NCBI GenBank assembly: GCA_022578965.1
Contig: MU400516.1
Location: 186,001-250,000, forward strand
DNA: 64,000 bases
Direction: 5' to 3'
Source of the DNA: Xylaria sp. FL1777
Lineage: Eukaryota; Ascomycota; Sordariomycetes; Xylariales; Xylariaceae
Shown here: piece by piece, positions 35,906 to 48,500 of the stretch
Numbering within the stretch: position 1 is the stretch's first letter
Layout of the letters: each line of letters opens with the position of its first letter
Notes under the pieces: model-generated
The model's database searches: none
Told to the model about the DNA's origin: nothing
What the model saw: only the letters and a program-made list of their open reading frames with translations
Program-made: the position numbers and the translations under genes

Positions 35906-37401
35906 TTATTTTAGTTGCTTCAGGATCTCAACTAGGAAATCCTCGAAACCTAGCGTGATGTAACCATCGCGATCATCATCGTACTTCTTGAAAACATCGG
36001 TCATGCGCTTGAGGCTGATACAAGCCTGGACGAAGAGGTCGAAGCTCATGACGCCTTCCCCCCGCTTATCGTAAGTGGTGAACAGTAGCTCTACAAAGCC
36101 GGGACTCAGGCGGTAGCGGAAGGCAACGAGGGCGTTAGAGAATTCGTCGAGGCTGATATTTCCAGAGCGGTCAACGTCAAATCTGTCAAATAGCGTCCGC
36201 CACGAGGCGAGGAATGACCATAGCCCACAGAACTCATCAAATCCGATAGTGCCTGATCGGTCGCTGTCGAACATTCGGATCATCATCCGGACTGTCTGCG
36301 GGTCAAATGCCGTCCAGTCACCATTAACTAATGCTGCTGAGAGTTCACGCTCTGAGAGCTGCCCCGTGCCTATTGTGTAGTCATTATAGTTAGCACTGAT
36401 CGATACCATGCTTAGTCATGTGAATCATATGTTAGAAGTCCATTTGTTCGCAAGGCCGGCTAGTTGCATATGCGCAAGCGAGTTGCCGAGACAGTTCCAT
36501 TCAACCTTTATTTCTTGCATGCTTGCACGCACTCTGCATTGCGCGCAACAATAGGCTTGGTATATCATCCGACGCACGTTTCCGCTAGAAGCAACCAGCC
36601 AGGAAAAGTATGTCCTCGAGCAACTAGCCCCATAGCAATAGAAACCAAACATACCATCTTTGTCTACTGCGCGAAATAATGGCAAGAGAGTCGGATCGGC
36701 ACCGCTGTCTTGGGGTGCGGGCGAAGACGGGGGTCTGTTCGAGTTAGGTGGGCGGTTAAGTGCCGTTGGACGCGGGCCAGTGGCCTGGGGCGGCGGCGAT
36801 GACATGGTTGCATGCGACATCGAGCCGTAATGTGACTGGTTCCGATGGCTTGGTTCTTGCCTTCTGTTCGGATAAGTCTCGTGGCGGGAGGGGCCTGGGA
36901 CAGGAGGCGGCGGTTTGGACTGATAGTGTGCAGCGGCAGGTCTGGGGCCGCCTTTCTATCGAATGGGGAGCAGGGTGTCAGTAGTGTCGTATAGGAAGGC
37001 TTTGTTGTGGTTATAGAAGAAAGGGGGAAAGAGAGAAAGAGAGAAAGAGAGAAAGGGAAAGCAAAACTGGCTTGCGGCCAGCTGAAGATGCTAGTAGTTA
37101 TAGCTGACGTTGCTTTGTTGTTGGTGATGGTGGTGGATGGACGAGAACGGGACGGATAAAGGTTGCCTGGGAATAGCAGCACACACCTGTTCTGGCTCTG
37201 CAAATCTACACGGACGGATATATGTCAGTCTACTTAGTAGCTAGTCTAGCGTTTGATCCCCGACGTGCAGTGTTTGTTGTGTCATATGGGCGCAAAGAGC
37301 AAGGGATGGGAGGGATTACGATGTTGGTGGGGTAAGTTGATTCCACGTATTGCGACTCACCTTGGCAGTTCGTCTGGGTTGTACGGCCTGTTGTATGCCA
37401 T
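35906..37401 (-). CDS. Penta-EF-hand calcium-binding protein (ALG-2/Pef1-like) with a 19-nt micro-exon
   Basis: Four exons on the minus strand, 37401-37361, 37205-37187 (19 nt), 36955-36655 and 36369-35906, give 274 aa; introns are 155, 231 and 285 bp. All phases agree and donors are GTGAGT, GTGTGT and GTATGT. The N-terminus MAYNRPYNPDELPR leads into a Pro/Gln/His-rich region typical of PEF proteins. Five EF-hands follow: DKDGTGQLSERE, DSDRSGTIGFDEF, DVDRSGNISLDEF, the degenerate DKRGEGVMSFDLF and DDDRDGYITLGFEDF. The family binds Ca2+ and acts in membrane-linked signalling, budding or COPII regulation. The EF-hand core is certain; the two 5' exons rest on splice logic. Confidence 0.85.
37028..37060. 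repeat. GAGAAA microsatellite inside a PEF gene intron
   Basis: A purine-only run of GAGAAA units on the plus strand, which is CT-rich in the transcript sense. It lies within the second intron of the penta-EF-hand gene and may serve as its polypyrimidine region. Confidence 0.75.
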
Positions 37402-39051
37402 CTTGGACCTTGTTCCCTTTCTTCGGGGGAAGAATAGACTTTGAGAACAAGAACAGTGATCGAAGAAACGAGTAAGACGAAGGGGGTCGAGGTGCGGTTG
37501 TGTCGAGCAGGGAGAAATACACGTGAAGCTTGAGAGAGGTGCGACGAGGAAGAGGGACGTGTGCAGTTTTATTGCTTTTATTGCCAGGCAATAAAAGTAC
37601 CGGTAGCTGGTGAGAGGGGTCAGGCGCAAGACTGGATACCTGCTTCTGCTTCTGTTTCTCACTGCCTTTTCGGGTACCTACAGCTAGCTGTAAGCAGGTA
37701 TGTGTACACCCGCAGTTAGGTAGAGGCAGTCAGTACTTAAGTAGTGTAGTTTGTAGTTTGTAGTTTGCAGGTAGCTCGTAGTTCGTAGATGGGCGCAGCA
37801 CGGTAAATTAGTACTTAACACTTGGCTACCTTAGGTTGTACTTCTCCGGCCGTACCTACCTACTTATTTGACTGTGCAGGTGGTTTTAATACAAACATCT
37901 AAGAGTACCATACCTTGTAGTTGTTGGCGACAAATAGCCTCAATCTACGCCTTCAGCAGGCAGACAAATACATCTCCAATTAATGCTCTCGGAATGGCGG
38001 CATTGATGGTGTTGGTCATTCCCAAGAAGCACCATCCCAGCAATAACTGACACGACGGTGATGTCCGTATGGCTGTGCTCTGCGGACGTCATCGGCAAAA
38101 TGATCGAAAACAATTACCGAACACCACGGACGGCAAAGGAGCTGCGGCCCCGTCAGAAGCAAATGGGGCACTGCCTTAATACGCGGAATGCGGTAAAGAA
38201 AAGAGACAACAGCTGAAGAAAGAGTTTGATGTTTGCTAGCAGCGAAGACGCCTAACAAGGTTGACTATTGGGCTGGGGCTGTGTGCAGCTGATTAGGGAT
38301 CTCAGTTAGCTAACCTGTACACAGATGTTAGTCTAGATCTATCTCTTTGTTGGAATAAGATTGGTGGATTGCATGCGACCCCCAGCTCGATCTTCATACC
38401 GAGTGAGGCCTTCTGCGAGATGAGGTTCATGCGTCGCGGCTTGTTCAGCGCTTCGCTTCGCTTCATCGCCTTAGGTGCAAGCAAGCTTGAATCTCGTCAT
38501 CATACGGAACTTTCGTTTTAGTATCATAGACAATACAGTCTGGGAGCAACTGTTTTTGTCCAATGATATAACCGTACCTTTGCACATAGGTACACCACGT
38601 GAGCTGTAAATGGAGTGCATGATAACGGCTCTGCTGCAAGTCATAAGAACCAAACCCCGGCACGAGCGGCATGGCAGCCGAAGTCCGGAGACGGGACCCC
38701 ATATTCGAGGGCGTATTCTGAAGGGTACTTGGTGACGTGATGCCGACCGACGATTTAAATAAGCGTACGGTAAACGATTACACTACAGCTGTCCCGCAGA
38801 GTTGGATCTCTTGGCACTGTTAGTTCAGGGTAATAATAATAGGCACCTGTTAAGTTTAACACCACTGAAGTGAGTGATTGGAGATCACGTCAGGTAGCCT
38901 GCAGGTAACCTAATGAGAGGTATTACTAATTAGTCTCTCAGTCACGCGTAGGCAGTCAAATGTGTCATGAATAATTTCTGAGACCCTAAATATCTATTTC
39001 TCTTTTTTTCTTAAGTCTAAGTTAGATCTCGGTAGGCTGTATTTGTTAGCC
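37402..39051. other. Divergent intergenic region, 1.65 kb
   Basis: Contains promoters of the penta-EF-hand gene (left) and the ChaC gene (right). Short direct repeats of TAGTTTG occur near 37745-37775. Three consecutive minus-strand frames of 60-80 codons (38016-38702) carry no recognisable domain. They could be a decayed gene, but I cannot support one. Confidence 0.4.
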
Positions 39052-40124
39052 ATGGCAGAGACCAATGGGGTTGCGGTAGACGCCACCAAGAATCCCTCGG
39101 AGGAAGAGTTTTGGATATTCGGCTACGGGTAAGTCGGCGTCCTCTCGGCATACCTACCACCCGACATCAATATACAAGACAACACCCAGCATCTTCCATT
39201 ACCTTCTCAAATTGCTAACTCGCCTACAGAAGCTTGATATGGAAACCTCCGCCACATTATGGTGAGTTGAGTTCTCTCGATTCTCTCACCGTGGACGCAA
39301 GGGCAAAAGAAACTGATTCGACGGTTATGAGTCATAGATAGACGAGTTGCAGGCTGGGTTACAGGCTATGTGAGACGATTCTGGCAGGTATGACAATTCA
39401 CACCGAGCACAGGTTTACATTGAGGGAAAAGGCTGATCTCTACCTCAGGCAAGGTATTTCACTTTCTCATCTCAGCTCCGAATGAACACCAACACGGCGG
39501 ACACCCCTCCTAACCTTCGAAATATGCATGCTTCACCAACGAGCTAACAGAACCAGCCAAGACCACCGCGGGACGCCTTCGGCACCGGGGCGCGTCGTGA
39601 CGCTGATCGAGCGCTCCTTCTGGGCGTCCCTGGCGGATTCGCACGACAGCGCGCCGGAGAAGGTCTGGGGCACAGCGTACCGCATCAAGGCGGAGCACGT
39701 GGTCGAGGTGGCCAGCTACCTCGACATCCGCGAGATCAACGGCTATACGATCCACTACACGCCGTTCCACCCGGCGGACGGGTCATCGCCCATCCGCACG
39801 CTCGTGTACATCGGGACGCCGGATAACGACCAGTTCGTGGGCCCTCAAGATCCGCAGGCCCTCGCCGAGCACATCCAGCGGAGCGAGGGCCCGAGCGGTC
39901 TCAACCGCGATTATCTCCTCGAGCTGGAGAAGGCGCTCGACGAGCTCAGCCCCGAGAGCGGGGATGTCCACGTTACGGATCTGTCGGACCGTCTGCGCGA
40001 GATCGAGCGGCGGATCAAGAGCGGCGAGGTCAAGACCGATGTTGATGGACCCGTGGAGCCTGTCTCGCATGAGTTCACAAAAGTGAGCAGTGTGGACGAA
40101 CAGGAAGAAACGGAGAAGGCTTGA
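39052..40124 (+). CDS. ChaC-like glutathione-specific gamma-glutamylcyclotransferase, with a 5-nt micro-exon
   Basis: Cleaves glutathione to 5-oxoproline and Cys-Gly in the cytosol. Five exons: 39052-39128, 39230-39261, 39338-39387, 39449-39453 and 39557-40124, 243 aa. Introns are 101, 76, 61 and 103 bp. The nucleotide-binding-like signature FGYGSLIWKPPP arises at the first junction. DRRVAGWVTGYVRRFWQ follows, then ASQDHRGTP, which is only obtained if a 5-nt exon GCAAG is included (CTCAG acceptor, GTATTT donor). APGRVVTLIERSFW, VWGTAYRI and YLDIREINGY complete the fold, with an acidic catalytic residue expected around these segments. The C-terminal ~90 residues are charged and helical. The family assignment is solid. 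Confidence 0.9.
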
Positions 40125-40841
40125 CGCAAGAGGGAGTTGGCATAGATAGTGTGACGCCAAAAGAGACAGAGCGATGTTGACCACGAAGTCACACGAGATA
40201 CACATCATAACCCATAGACTAAGGAAACATAGAGCCAAGCGCATGTCTACAGAATATACAATGGGTATAGAGAAGCCTTTTCGTGCGCTTTTTTCATAAG
40301 GGTTGATCTCTTGGGTGCAAGTAAATGCTATGTCCAGGTTTCCCCTTCACGTGGCCTTCTGCTAAATACAATAAATCATCCACCATGGCTAATTTTAGCC
40401 TCTCGTCATCACATACATAGCCTGCCTGACCCCTTAGGCTTCGACTCCTAGTCTTGAGATTCGTTAAAGATCGTGTGTTCATGAGGTTCATGACAAAATA
40501 GCGTAATCAGGAAATAGTCGGCAAAGAACGTGAGCAGCATTTAAAATTTGAGATTTCTCCGTCCGCCGCAGCGCCTTGGGGTACAGCAAAACGAGTAGAA
40601 AATTCAAATATCAGATGCCATAAAAGAAAGAAAAAGTGTTGATAGGAGGGTGAATGGGCTGCTGTTCATGAATTTTGATGGGGGACGTGGCGGTGATATG
40701 GCGGTGATATGGCAGTGATGTGTCCGAAATTCGATTTTTGATTCACCGAATTCAATAAGTTGCAAGTCTATTCGGGCTCAAGGCTAGGGTGGTCACCCCC
40801 TGATGCTTCCCGGTCCCTTTGACGATATCTGAAAGGAATAT
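40125..40841. other. Convergent intergenic region, 0.7 kb
   Basis: Lies between the stops of the ChaC gene and the RRM gene. It contains GGCGGTGATATGGC-type short repeats near 40690-40715. It is probably just two 3' untranslated regions. Confidence 0.4.
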
Positions 40842-41641
40842 TTAGTATCGGGGCGGCCCTTGAGGCTGTTGGCCACCTTGTTGGTCTGGGTAGCTGTACT
40901 GCGCGGGCATACCATAACCTATATCATGCTCGTCAATAAGGATCAATACTCGAATGAAATGCTTATAGTAAGGTTTCATGGGCTCCTACCTTGCGGCGGA
41001 TGCGTGCCGTAAGCGACCGGCTGTTGTGGATAGCCTCCCCTGCCGTACGCCGTTGGTAGGTACATCACGGTAGCATTGGGCATTCCGTAAGATGCATACA
41101 TCTGCGGTTGTTGCGCATATGCACCCCGGCTTGAATAGGATCCGGCTCCTCGGCCATAACTGTTCTTCGGTCCTGTATCCGAGGCCTTGTCAACGCGAAT
41201 TTCTCGTCCATCGAATCTGCCATATTTCATAATCTGTTAGACCAGAACATACTCTTTAGGATAGTTTACCTACTCAACATTGTTCATGCTAGCAATAGCT
41301 CTATCCGCGTCAGCCTCTGTAGTGTATCGAATAAAACCAAAGCCACGGCTGCGGCCAGTGTCCCGATCCTTTACAACAACCTGATATTAAGGAATCTAAT
41401 TAGCTCATCTATTGAATAGCCTAGGCGTCGTTGCGCTAATTTATTTTGGTAAAGCTTGACAGATTTGGGGAAGTAGGAAAACCTACCGCTTCCTCAATAG
41501 GACCAAATTCTTCAAACTTCTGCCTCAACGTTGTCTCCTCGGTATGCCATGCAAGGCCTCTGAATGCCTCATATTAGCATACTGCGGCAAATCTCGCTCG
41601 ACTTCGGCTGAGCTTTCTCACCCAATGAATAGCTTAGACAT
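40842..41641 (-). CDS. Glycine-rich RRM RNA-binding protein (GRP/CIRBP-like)
   Basis: Small RNA-binding protein of the kind linked to cold and stress response and mRNA handling. Five exons on the minus strand: 41641-41622, 41559-41487, 41380-41274, 41216-40990 and 40918-40842; introns are 62, 106, 57 and 71 bp; 167 aa. The single RRM covers about 1-80, with RNP2 KLFIGGL assembled across the first junction, [20 protein letters not shown]1 SRGFGFIRY, and [12 protein letters not shown] across the third junction. The C-terminal half is rich in Gly, Tyr, Gln and Pro ([14 protein letters not shown], ending QGPPRY) and likely disordered. All phases are consistent. Two donors are GTAGGT/GTAGGA rather than GTAAGT. 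Confidence 0.92.
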
Positions 41642-44219
41642 ATCCGCTCGCGAGACAAGAGTGTGCTAGAGAGTCTACTACACTAAGTTTCCTGGCTTAG
41701 TTGTAAGGACAAGACAAACGAGAACAGTGAGCGAACGGCAGAAGTATGTGAGCGGACTCTGGACTGCAGACTATAAGCAAGGTGAAATATGTACTTGTGT
41801 AAGTGTGAAACTATAAATGAGAGGTTTTACGAACAGGTTGATAGCTATATCCTGGCCAGAGACGTATTTGGAACGAAACTGGGCTTGACGTGTAGTCCGG
41901 GAAAGTCTAATAAGTATATGGATTATAATAATGATCTTTCCAGTAGTATTTCGTTTTTTTTCAATCTACTACGAGAGAAAAGAGGAACTTGATATATATG
42001 GTTGGGTTGTCGAGGAAGGTGTACTAGTCGATCAGCCAGTTAGGAGATGAATATCGGCGACGGACGAAGAGTAGCGATTCCCAGGGGTTAACCGATATCC
42101 TTGGATAGAATAGAAGCGCATAAGGGTGATCAATAGCTTCAACCGTCTGATTTATACCTCGTGTCCAACGTGATGTGCGTGCGATATGCGACAAGGACCT
42201 CGACTACTTCGGCTCGAGTTCCTCTGGTTGATCAAGAATAATTTCTAATCGCTGACATTGTGGTAAACGTACTTGGCTGTGCCGGGCAGGGTTGTCCCAA
42301 ACAACCATCAGACAGATGAGGTCAAATCGCTTCTAGATACTTGAGATTGAAAAGAAGGAGACGGCGTTCGAAACGGCACATCCATAAGACAAGGTACACT
42401 ACGAGGCGCACTGGGAATTCCCCAGCGATGAGCAGAATTGTCAAGAATTAGCGGCCTAGGTAATCCTGAGCTAGGGCATGAGAAGCAAGGGTTCAAATTC
42501 AAATGCCGATGGTTTACCAACGACATGTACAGCTTGTCACTAGACTAGATACTGCTCCACAGACTTTGTGGTGTCGACTAGCCTACTTATGAGACCACGG
42601 TTGCCAGGATCTTTTGGTTTGGATACTTGATATCTACTGTGAGGCTAACGCAGTTTCGGGATCCCTGCCAAAATCGTGAAGATCACCAAACTAGCTTCAT
42701 GCTTGTTACCTGGAAAGTCCCTTTCTGTCGTGAACGACTTCGCCTTAGCTCCAACTGCACAAACATGGCTGCCCATGGAGTGCAGAAATTGTTCACATCT
42801 GAAGGCATTGTATGGAAGTATTTTGCCGGCAATGCCAACCAAGTATTCAGGCGTGCTTGCGGTGGGGATGGCCTTTTGACGAGGAGCATGGTCGACTATC
42901 GAGCCCCAACCACATGTCGGTTCGAGAGGTGATGACGAATGGCCGATCTTCTGGGCTGTGACACCTAGGGAAGTGGTTGCGGCTGATTTACACCCGCAAT
43001 GACTGATCTTTCCTCAGAGCAGTCACGTCCTACAGCTTGAGGAATAGTCAGAATTCTGGTGTAGACCTTCGAGGGCTGTTTCAACCGACGTATATCACCA
43101 GGTTAGTCGAAAATGTTACCATGAATAGTAGCAATTGCCAAGCAAGACACGGGCAATTTTACCGACGACGCCCTACATGTATGTAATTCTGATCCTAATC
43201 CTGGCTCATGACCTGTGATGACGCCGACCCGCTCAGCGTCTATTCCTCATAAGGACTCCCCCGCAATGTTGCTAGTAGGGCAGTGAGAGTTAAAGCATAG
43301 GACCCTCCAAGCAACCAGTCTAGACTGCCACGATAGTAACAGTAAATCGCACTGAATGGGCCAAGCGTGGGCCAAAAATGAGATACGTAAAGGCAAGGCA
43401 CTCTCTAAAGCCTTGACTGAGCGGCATTAGGCGCCCAAGGAAGGGTGCGAAACGGAAGGGTGGAGATGATGATCGAGTAGATGAGCAGACATGTCAAGCT
43501 TGGACTGATTCGAAACTGGCATGTCAAATCTGCCCCGATATAGAAGCTTTCACGCACAACCTAACGAGAAGTGAGCGTCTGAGACAATCGAGACAGAAGA
43601 CCATGGACGAACCCGATACACCAAGTGTTCCGCAATGCTGAAGGCTTGGCATCCAACTATCCACGCGGTGCTTTGATCGTCATGCACTGTTTTAGACCAC
43701 CCAGGCAAGCTCTCTGTCTTTCAGAGGCTTCCATGGCATATTTCCTGGCACGGAGAATAAGGCTTCTGATGATGGATGCTACCAATATGGCAGTTCACGG
43801 TCGGGTCTGTTTGCGTATCACCCAGATGGATAGGAGAAGACTAGTCTGACCAGGTGGCATGCAAGGAACCCGGCATGATCAAAAGCGGCAGATCTCTGGT
43901 AAGATATGGGCATGTGGCATGAGGGAATTAATCGATCCCGACATTCAGGCACCTACCTAATACTAGCTGTATTATAGGCATGCACCTCCTACTGACAGGG
44001 GAAACTGGCAACCAACTACTACCTAGGTAGGTAGGCATATACTTACGCAGTAAGGTACCTACAGATGTACACATATCGTCGTGTAACCTACCTAAGGTTA
44101 GGTAGTAGGTATACCTTATGTAGTACATCATATATGCTTGTAAGTATACCCAGTGCACGTCAGTGTGCACGATGTACATACCGCATTAGTGCAGATACCC
44201 CCAGATGTCACTAAACACG

Positions 44220-44243
44220 GAGAGAGAGAGAGAGAGAGAGAGA
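44220..44243. repeat. AG dinucleotide microsatellite
   Basis: About 11 uninterrupted AG units in intergenic DNA. Confidence 0.9.
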
Positions 44244-44743
44244 AGTCTAAGGTACCAACAGTAGGTAGACCTAAAGGAAATACCCGGTTCAGATCTATAT
44301 ATTTCCAAATACTACTAAGTACACGTCCACGAAGGACCCTACGTCTCAGCCTTCATACGTCTGTGCTCTCTATATACTGCGTAAGTCGGTTTTTTATTTA
44401 GATCTGGGTTTGGTCTTGGCATTTGCACTAGTGTTTGACATAGCCATCGTTAAGGCATCTAGAAGAACACTCAGGAGATATTCGGTACCTGATATTATAT
44501 ATACTACATGCCCAGACATGCACGGTAGAAGAAGAATATCCGCACGAGAACCCGCATCCCATCTATATTACTACTAAGTCGTCGTTAGCTGGATGTCCAG
44601 CGCGCCTAGGTATGCATTACGCGTAGACAGACCAGGCGGAGTATGGAGCTTACGAATCGTCTCTATTTTGAGTCTACTATTATTGCTGCGGGGAGTTTCA
44701 AGCTGTAACAATGCCCAAAGCCCATATAGTCATAGTATTAATA

Positions 44744-44763
44744 TTGTTGTTGTTGTTGTTTTG
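44744..44763. repeat. TTG trinucleotide microsatellite
   Basis: Six to seven TTG units in intergenic DNA, with no coding context. Confidence 0.85.
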
Positions 44764-45548
44764 ATATTTTGCCGACCGGGCCATCAACCGAGACTTAGTA
44801 TACCAGCTAAGCTTTCAAGATCTTAGGCCCTATACGTAAGATCAAATAACGACAAGGGCAACAGAGAAGACAGGCCCCCATGGTTCGTGGTCATGGTTCG
44901 TTTTCTATACATCGTACATACAGTACCCAAATAGAATATCTTTCCCAAAACAGATTCCACCAATCGTACAGTAGGTATTGTAAAGGAAAATACTAAAGCA
45001 TGTCACTTGTATCCCAGCAAACCACCTATGTATACTTACCTATACGAAGACAAGAAATCTGTTTACTAATATCAACTACCTCTTACGCATAAGTAGGTTC
45101 CCGGGAAAGGTCCTAGATGTGGACCCATAGCTTAGCTATGTGCTAGTACGAGATATCGTCACGTACATGTAAACAAGCGCTTCCCGCGTCACTCGGAGAT
45201 CCAGTAGTAGGTATGTGTACCTTGAGGAGCAGAACACGCTTCCCAAGGCAGGTACTAGTACGTACATATACAGCACCTCAACATGCATGCGACGATCGAC
45301 GGGGCACCATTTCGAACTGCAAGTGCAAGCGCTCAAGTTTCATCGACTCCTGGGTAAGTACTGGCGGATGACTTACCTACATGCCTCCTTACCTACTAGC
45401 CTATACCTACCTTACTTGCCTAACTCACCTCCTGTTATAGATTACTTACCCATGGCCGAGCTCCAAACAGCCTCGTCTACCACCCAGGTAGATTAGGTAG
45501 TCTGAATGTTGTTACGCATGGTCTGGGGCCCATCGTCTAGCTAGGACA

Positions 45549-48500
45549 TTGCCTGCCAAAGGGACCATCAGATGGGTCGATGACTCTGAGATCCACGGTA
45601 CTGGTAGACGCGTATGCTGGAGCACGCCGGGATGGTGTTGGCATTCCATCGCTTCTCTGCCTTTGTCGTCTTTCTCCCTATTGAGTTTCAGCCGCTCCTT
45701 ATTGCTTCACTGTTGCTTGGAAATGGGCCACCAGGAGGCATCTCCACCTCGCCAACGTCATCGCGTGCCTCACCACCGTCGCCATCATCACCGCCGCAAT
45801 CACACCGCCGCTGCCCAGACGACCCGTTGCAACCCATCCTGGACTTTGGGAAGGTTGAACCGAGACTCCCACGCGCCAGACAGCCATGCAACTGTGGAGA
45901 GCTGGCTGGCGCAGTTGGCAGCTCCTGTTCCCGCATCTCGGCCGGGGTTGCCGCTATCTCGAAACCAGCTGGTCCACCATGGGAAACGCTCACGCTCCGA
46001 GGATAGCTTCGGCTCTTCCTGTCGTCAACGTCCTAGACGTGCAGATCAATTGTGGAGGCCGCAGCACATCCCTTCTACCCAGGGCTCTTCACCTCATCGT
46101 CTTCCACTCCTGGCGAAGCCCAAGAAACATCCAAAGCGATATGAACGAAACAGTGACGACAGCTCGCTGATCAGTGGTTTGAGCCCTCGTCGAGAACTTC
46201 AGGAATCAGACTGCACCAAAACCACGGCTGAACATGAAGAGAACTCGCACTACGGACCCCTCGATGAAACAGAAATAGGCGCCATACGTGCGTTGTCACC
46301 AATGTCCCACATTGGGGCGAAGGTACCAGCTTTCGAGAAGCGGCCCAGGCATAAGACAAGGCCAGACAAATACGACACTAAGAAGTTAAAGGGTAACAAG
46401 AGAAGGGGGAAAGCGGCGGCTAACGACGAGCATCAACCAAGGGGTTCCAAATCCAAGAAAGGAAATTATGCAGTCAACGGGGAAAACGCAATGAAGAATT
46501 TCACCTCCGAGGCTGTTACCAATGGTCGAATTACAGTGTGTGCCCTTGATTACGCAGCATAGCTTGCCTTCCTCCTAACCCATTGCTAGGTTCAGCCTAA
46601 TCTTAAGCCCGGCCTCTTCAACAATAAGCGTGTGCCAAAAGAGCATCACAGTAAGGCATGCTGCTAGACGTTGTATGCTAGTTAATTAATATATCACGGA
46701 CAGTTGCCGATCTCTCTTTCTCAGAAATGCCGTTTCCAACGCATCAAGAGCATAGCATACTACAACAGAAAGGATTGTCGAGTTCCCGGCTCAGAGAACG
46801 CCAACGTGAGAGCCGAGAGCTCGAACAGATCTCTTCGTTCTTCGTGCCTGCCTGTGCAGACACGATGTCGCGCAAGTCAAAACCAGCAAAACATAAGGAC
46901 AACGAAGCAGCCAGAGATCATAAATCAGGACATAGAGATAATGCGACATCAGCGTTCAACCGGAACTCGTTTACAACACCTTCCTCGCCTCATGCCCTAA
47001 CTCCGAGCTATCGACGACGGTCTTCTACATCTCTAGAAAATTCTTGCTCTATCCCTACTGTCACAGCTAGTGGTCCTAATTGCCGTCCAAGCTCCAGTAA
47101 AACGACATATTTCACATGGTCCAGCAGCCAAACCTCACATCGAGCCAGGAACTACCTAATCGATACACGCCCAGAGCCTATAGAGTCAGCAAGATCTGTG
47201 ACCCCCGAGGACATAAAAGAAGCTTTGGCTATCACTGGGATTTATAGAAACACAGGTATTCGTTCGTATGACCATTTAAACGACCCACAGAACCATGCCT
47301 TGAAAGTAATTGGCGAATCCCCATCCACACGCAGCAGTATAATTGGCCATAAAAATACGGATGAAGTGCGAATATCAGCTATAGAAGACAAGTCGAAGAT
47401 GAAACCAAGATGTATCAATGATACAAGAATTATGATGGCGCAGCTCACTTCTCTAGGAGAACGGTGGAACACAATACTTCCTCCTGAGTGGAAACTACGG
47501 AGGTCGTCAGAGGACGAGGTATCTCAAGTAGAAAAGCAACAAGTAGATACGATTGTAAAGATACCAACAAGCGTGGATTCCCCTAGTCGCCAGGAAATAG
47601 CACGAGAGGCCCGAGTCAACCCGATGCGAGAGCTCCTCCCAGCTCACCACCCTTCCCATCATAGCGATCCTGATTCTGACATTAATGTGCATCGTATAGC
47701 TAAAATCCCTGTGTCAGTCCCTGTAGAACCAGACCGAATCCTAGACGATGTCGTACCCGCTGATGAAGACCAGGCTACAATTACTTCTAGAGACGCGATG
47801 CCACCACCTCCGGTTCCTCCACCTCAATTGAAATTCCTGCACTCAACTAACCCCGAGCCGGGACATGGCCTTGGCTCTTTGATAGGTATCGAAACAACTA
47901 CACCTTTTGAGTCCCAGGTCCAAGTCTCCAATTGTGAACAGCCGGGTCTTATGGATTCACCTAAGGCGACAGGTGAGCGGTGTAAATTAAGCGGACAATC
48001 CAAGAGAGTGACTTCAGCTATCGATTCAGTCTCCTGGCTACCGCAAGCGGTAACCTCCGGTATCGCCAGCTATGACCGAGACAAGACAACGTCTAGGTTA
48101 AGTATGAGATCATCAATATATGAAAATCGAGGTAAAGAGATGGACACTGATGCGGCGTTGCGTCTCACCTCACCTCCTACGGCGCATATGAATGAGACTA
48201 TGGCTGATTTCATCGCACGAATCGAAAGCGAGTTCGACGAGCCAACATGTCTTGATGAATATTCCCAACCAGAATCAATCATCGAGGGTCCGAAATTCTC
48301 TGCAGATCAAGAAACAAGCACCTACAACATGCAGAATCGACATCTACCGACCCCTGACAGGTCACAGATACACCATCGCCATCTCCCAAGTAGTATAGAA
48401 GAGAGTTCCGAATTCAAAGATGTTTTCGAGACTGGTAAAAGTTTCCCTAGTCACGAATCAGCGACATCTTTTAGAAATAGGTCGTCAATAATGAGTACGA

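Larger units (their letters stand above)
41642..45548. other. 3.9-kb intergenic region with microsatellites
   Basis: No gene supported. The left part should hold the promoter of the RRM gene. Short frames near 42627-42932 and 43625-43849 contain similar NMAAHG/NMAVHG strings, possibly chance. TACCTA/TAGGTA motifs are dense at 43950-44110 and 45370-45500. An AG dinucleotide repeat (44220-44243) and a TTG repeat (44744-44763) are present. Confidence 0.4.

Noticed and set aside
38016..38702. Three successive minus-strand frames that might form a decayed or spliced gene
   Set aside because: No recognisable motif and no convincing splice joins; lies where promoters are expected.
42480..42500. Sequence resembling a tRNA B-box (GGTTCAAATTC)
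   Set aside because: No A-box at the right distance and no cloverleaf arms could be drawn.
31990..44180. A shared 14-mer (CAGTGTGCACGATG) near 31996 and 44161
   Set aside because: Similarity does not extend beyond the 14 bases; probably chance.
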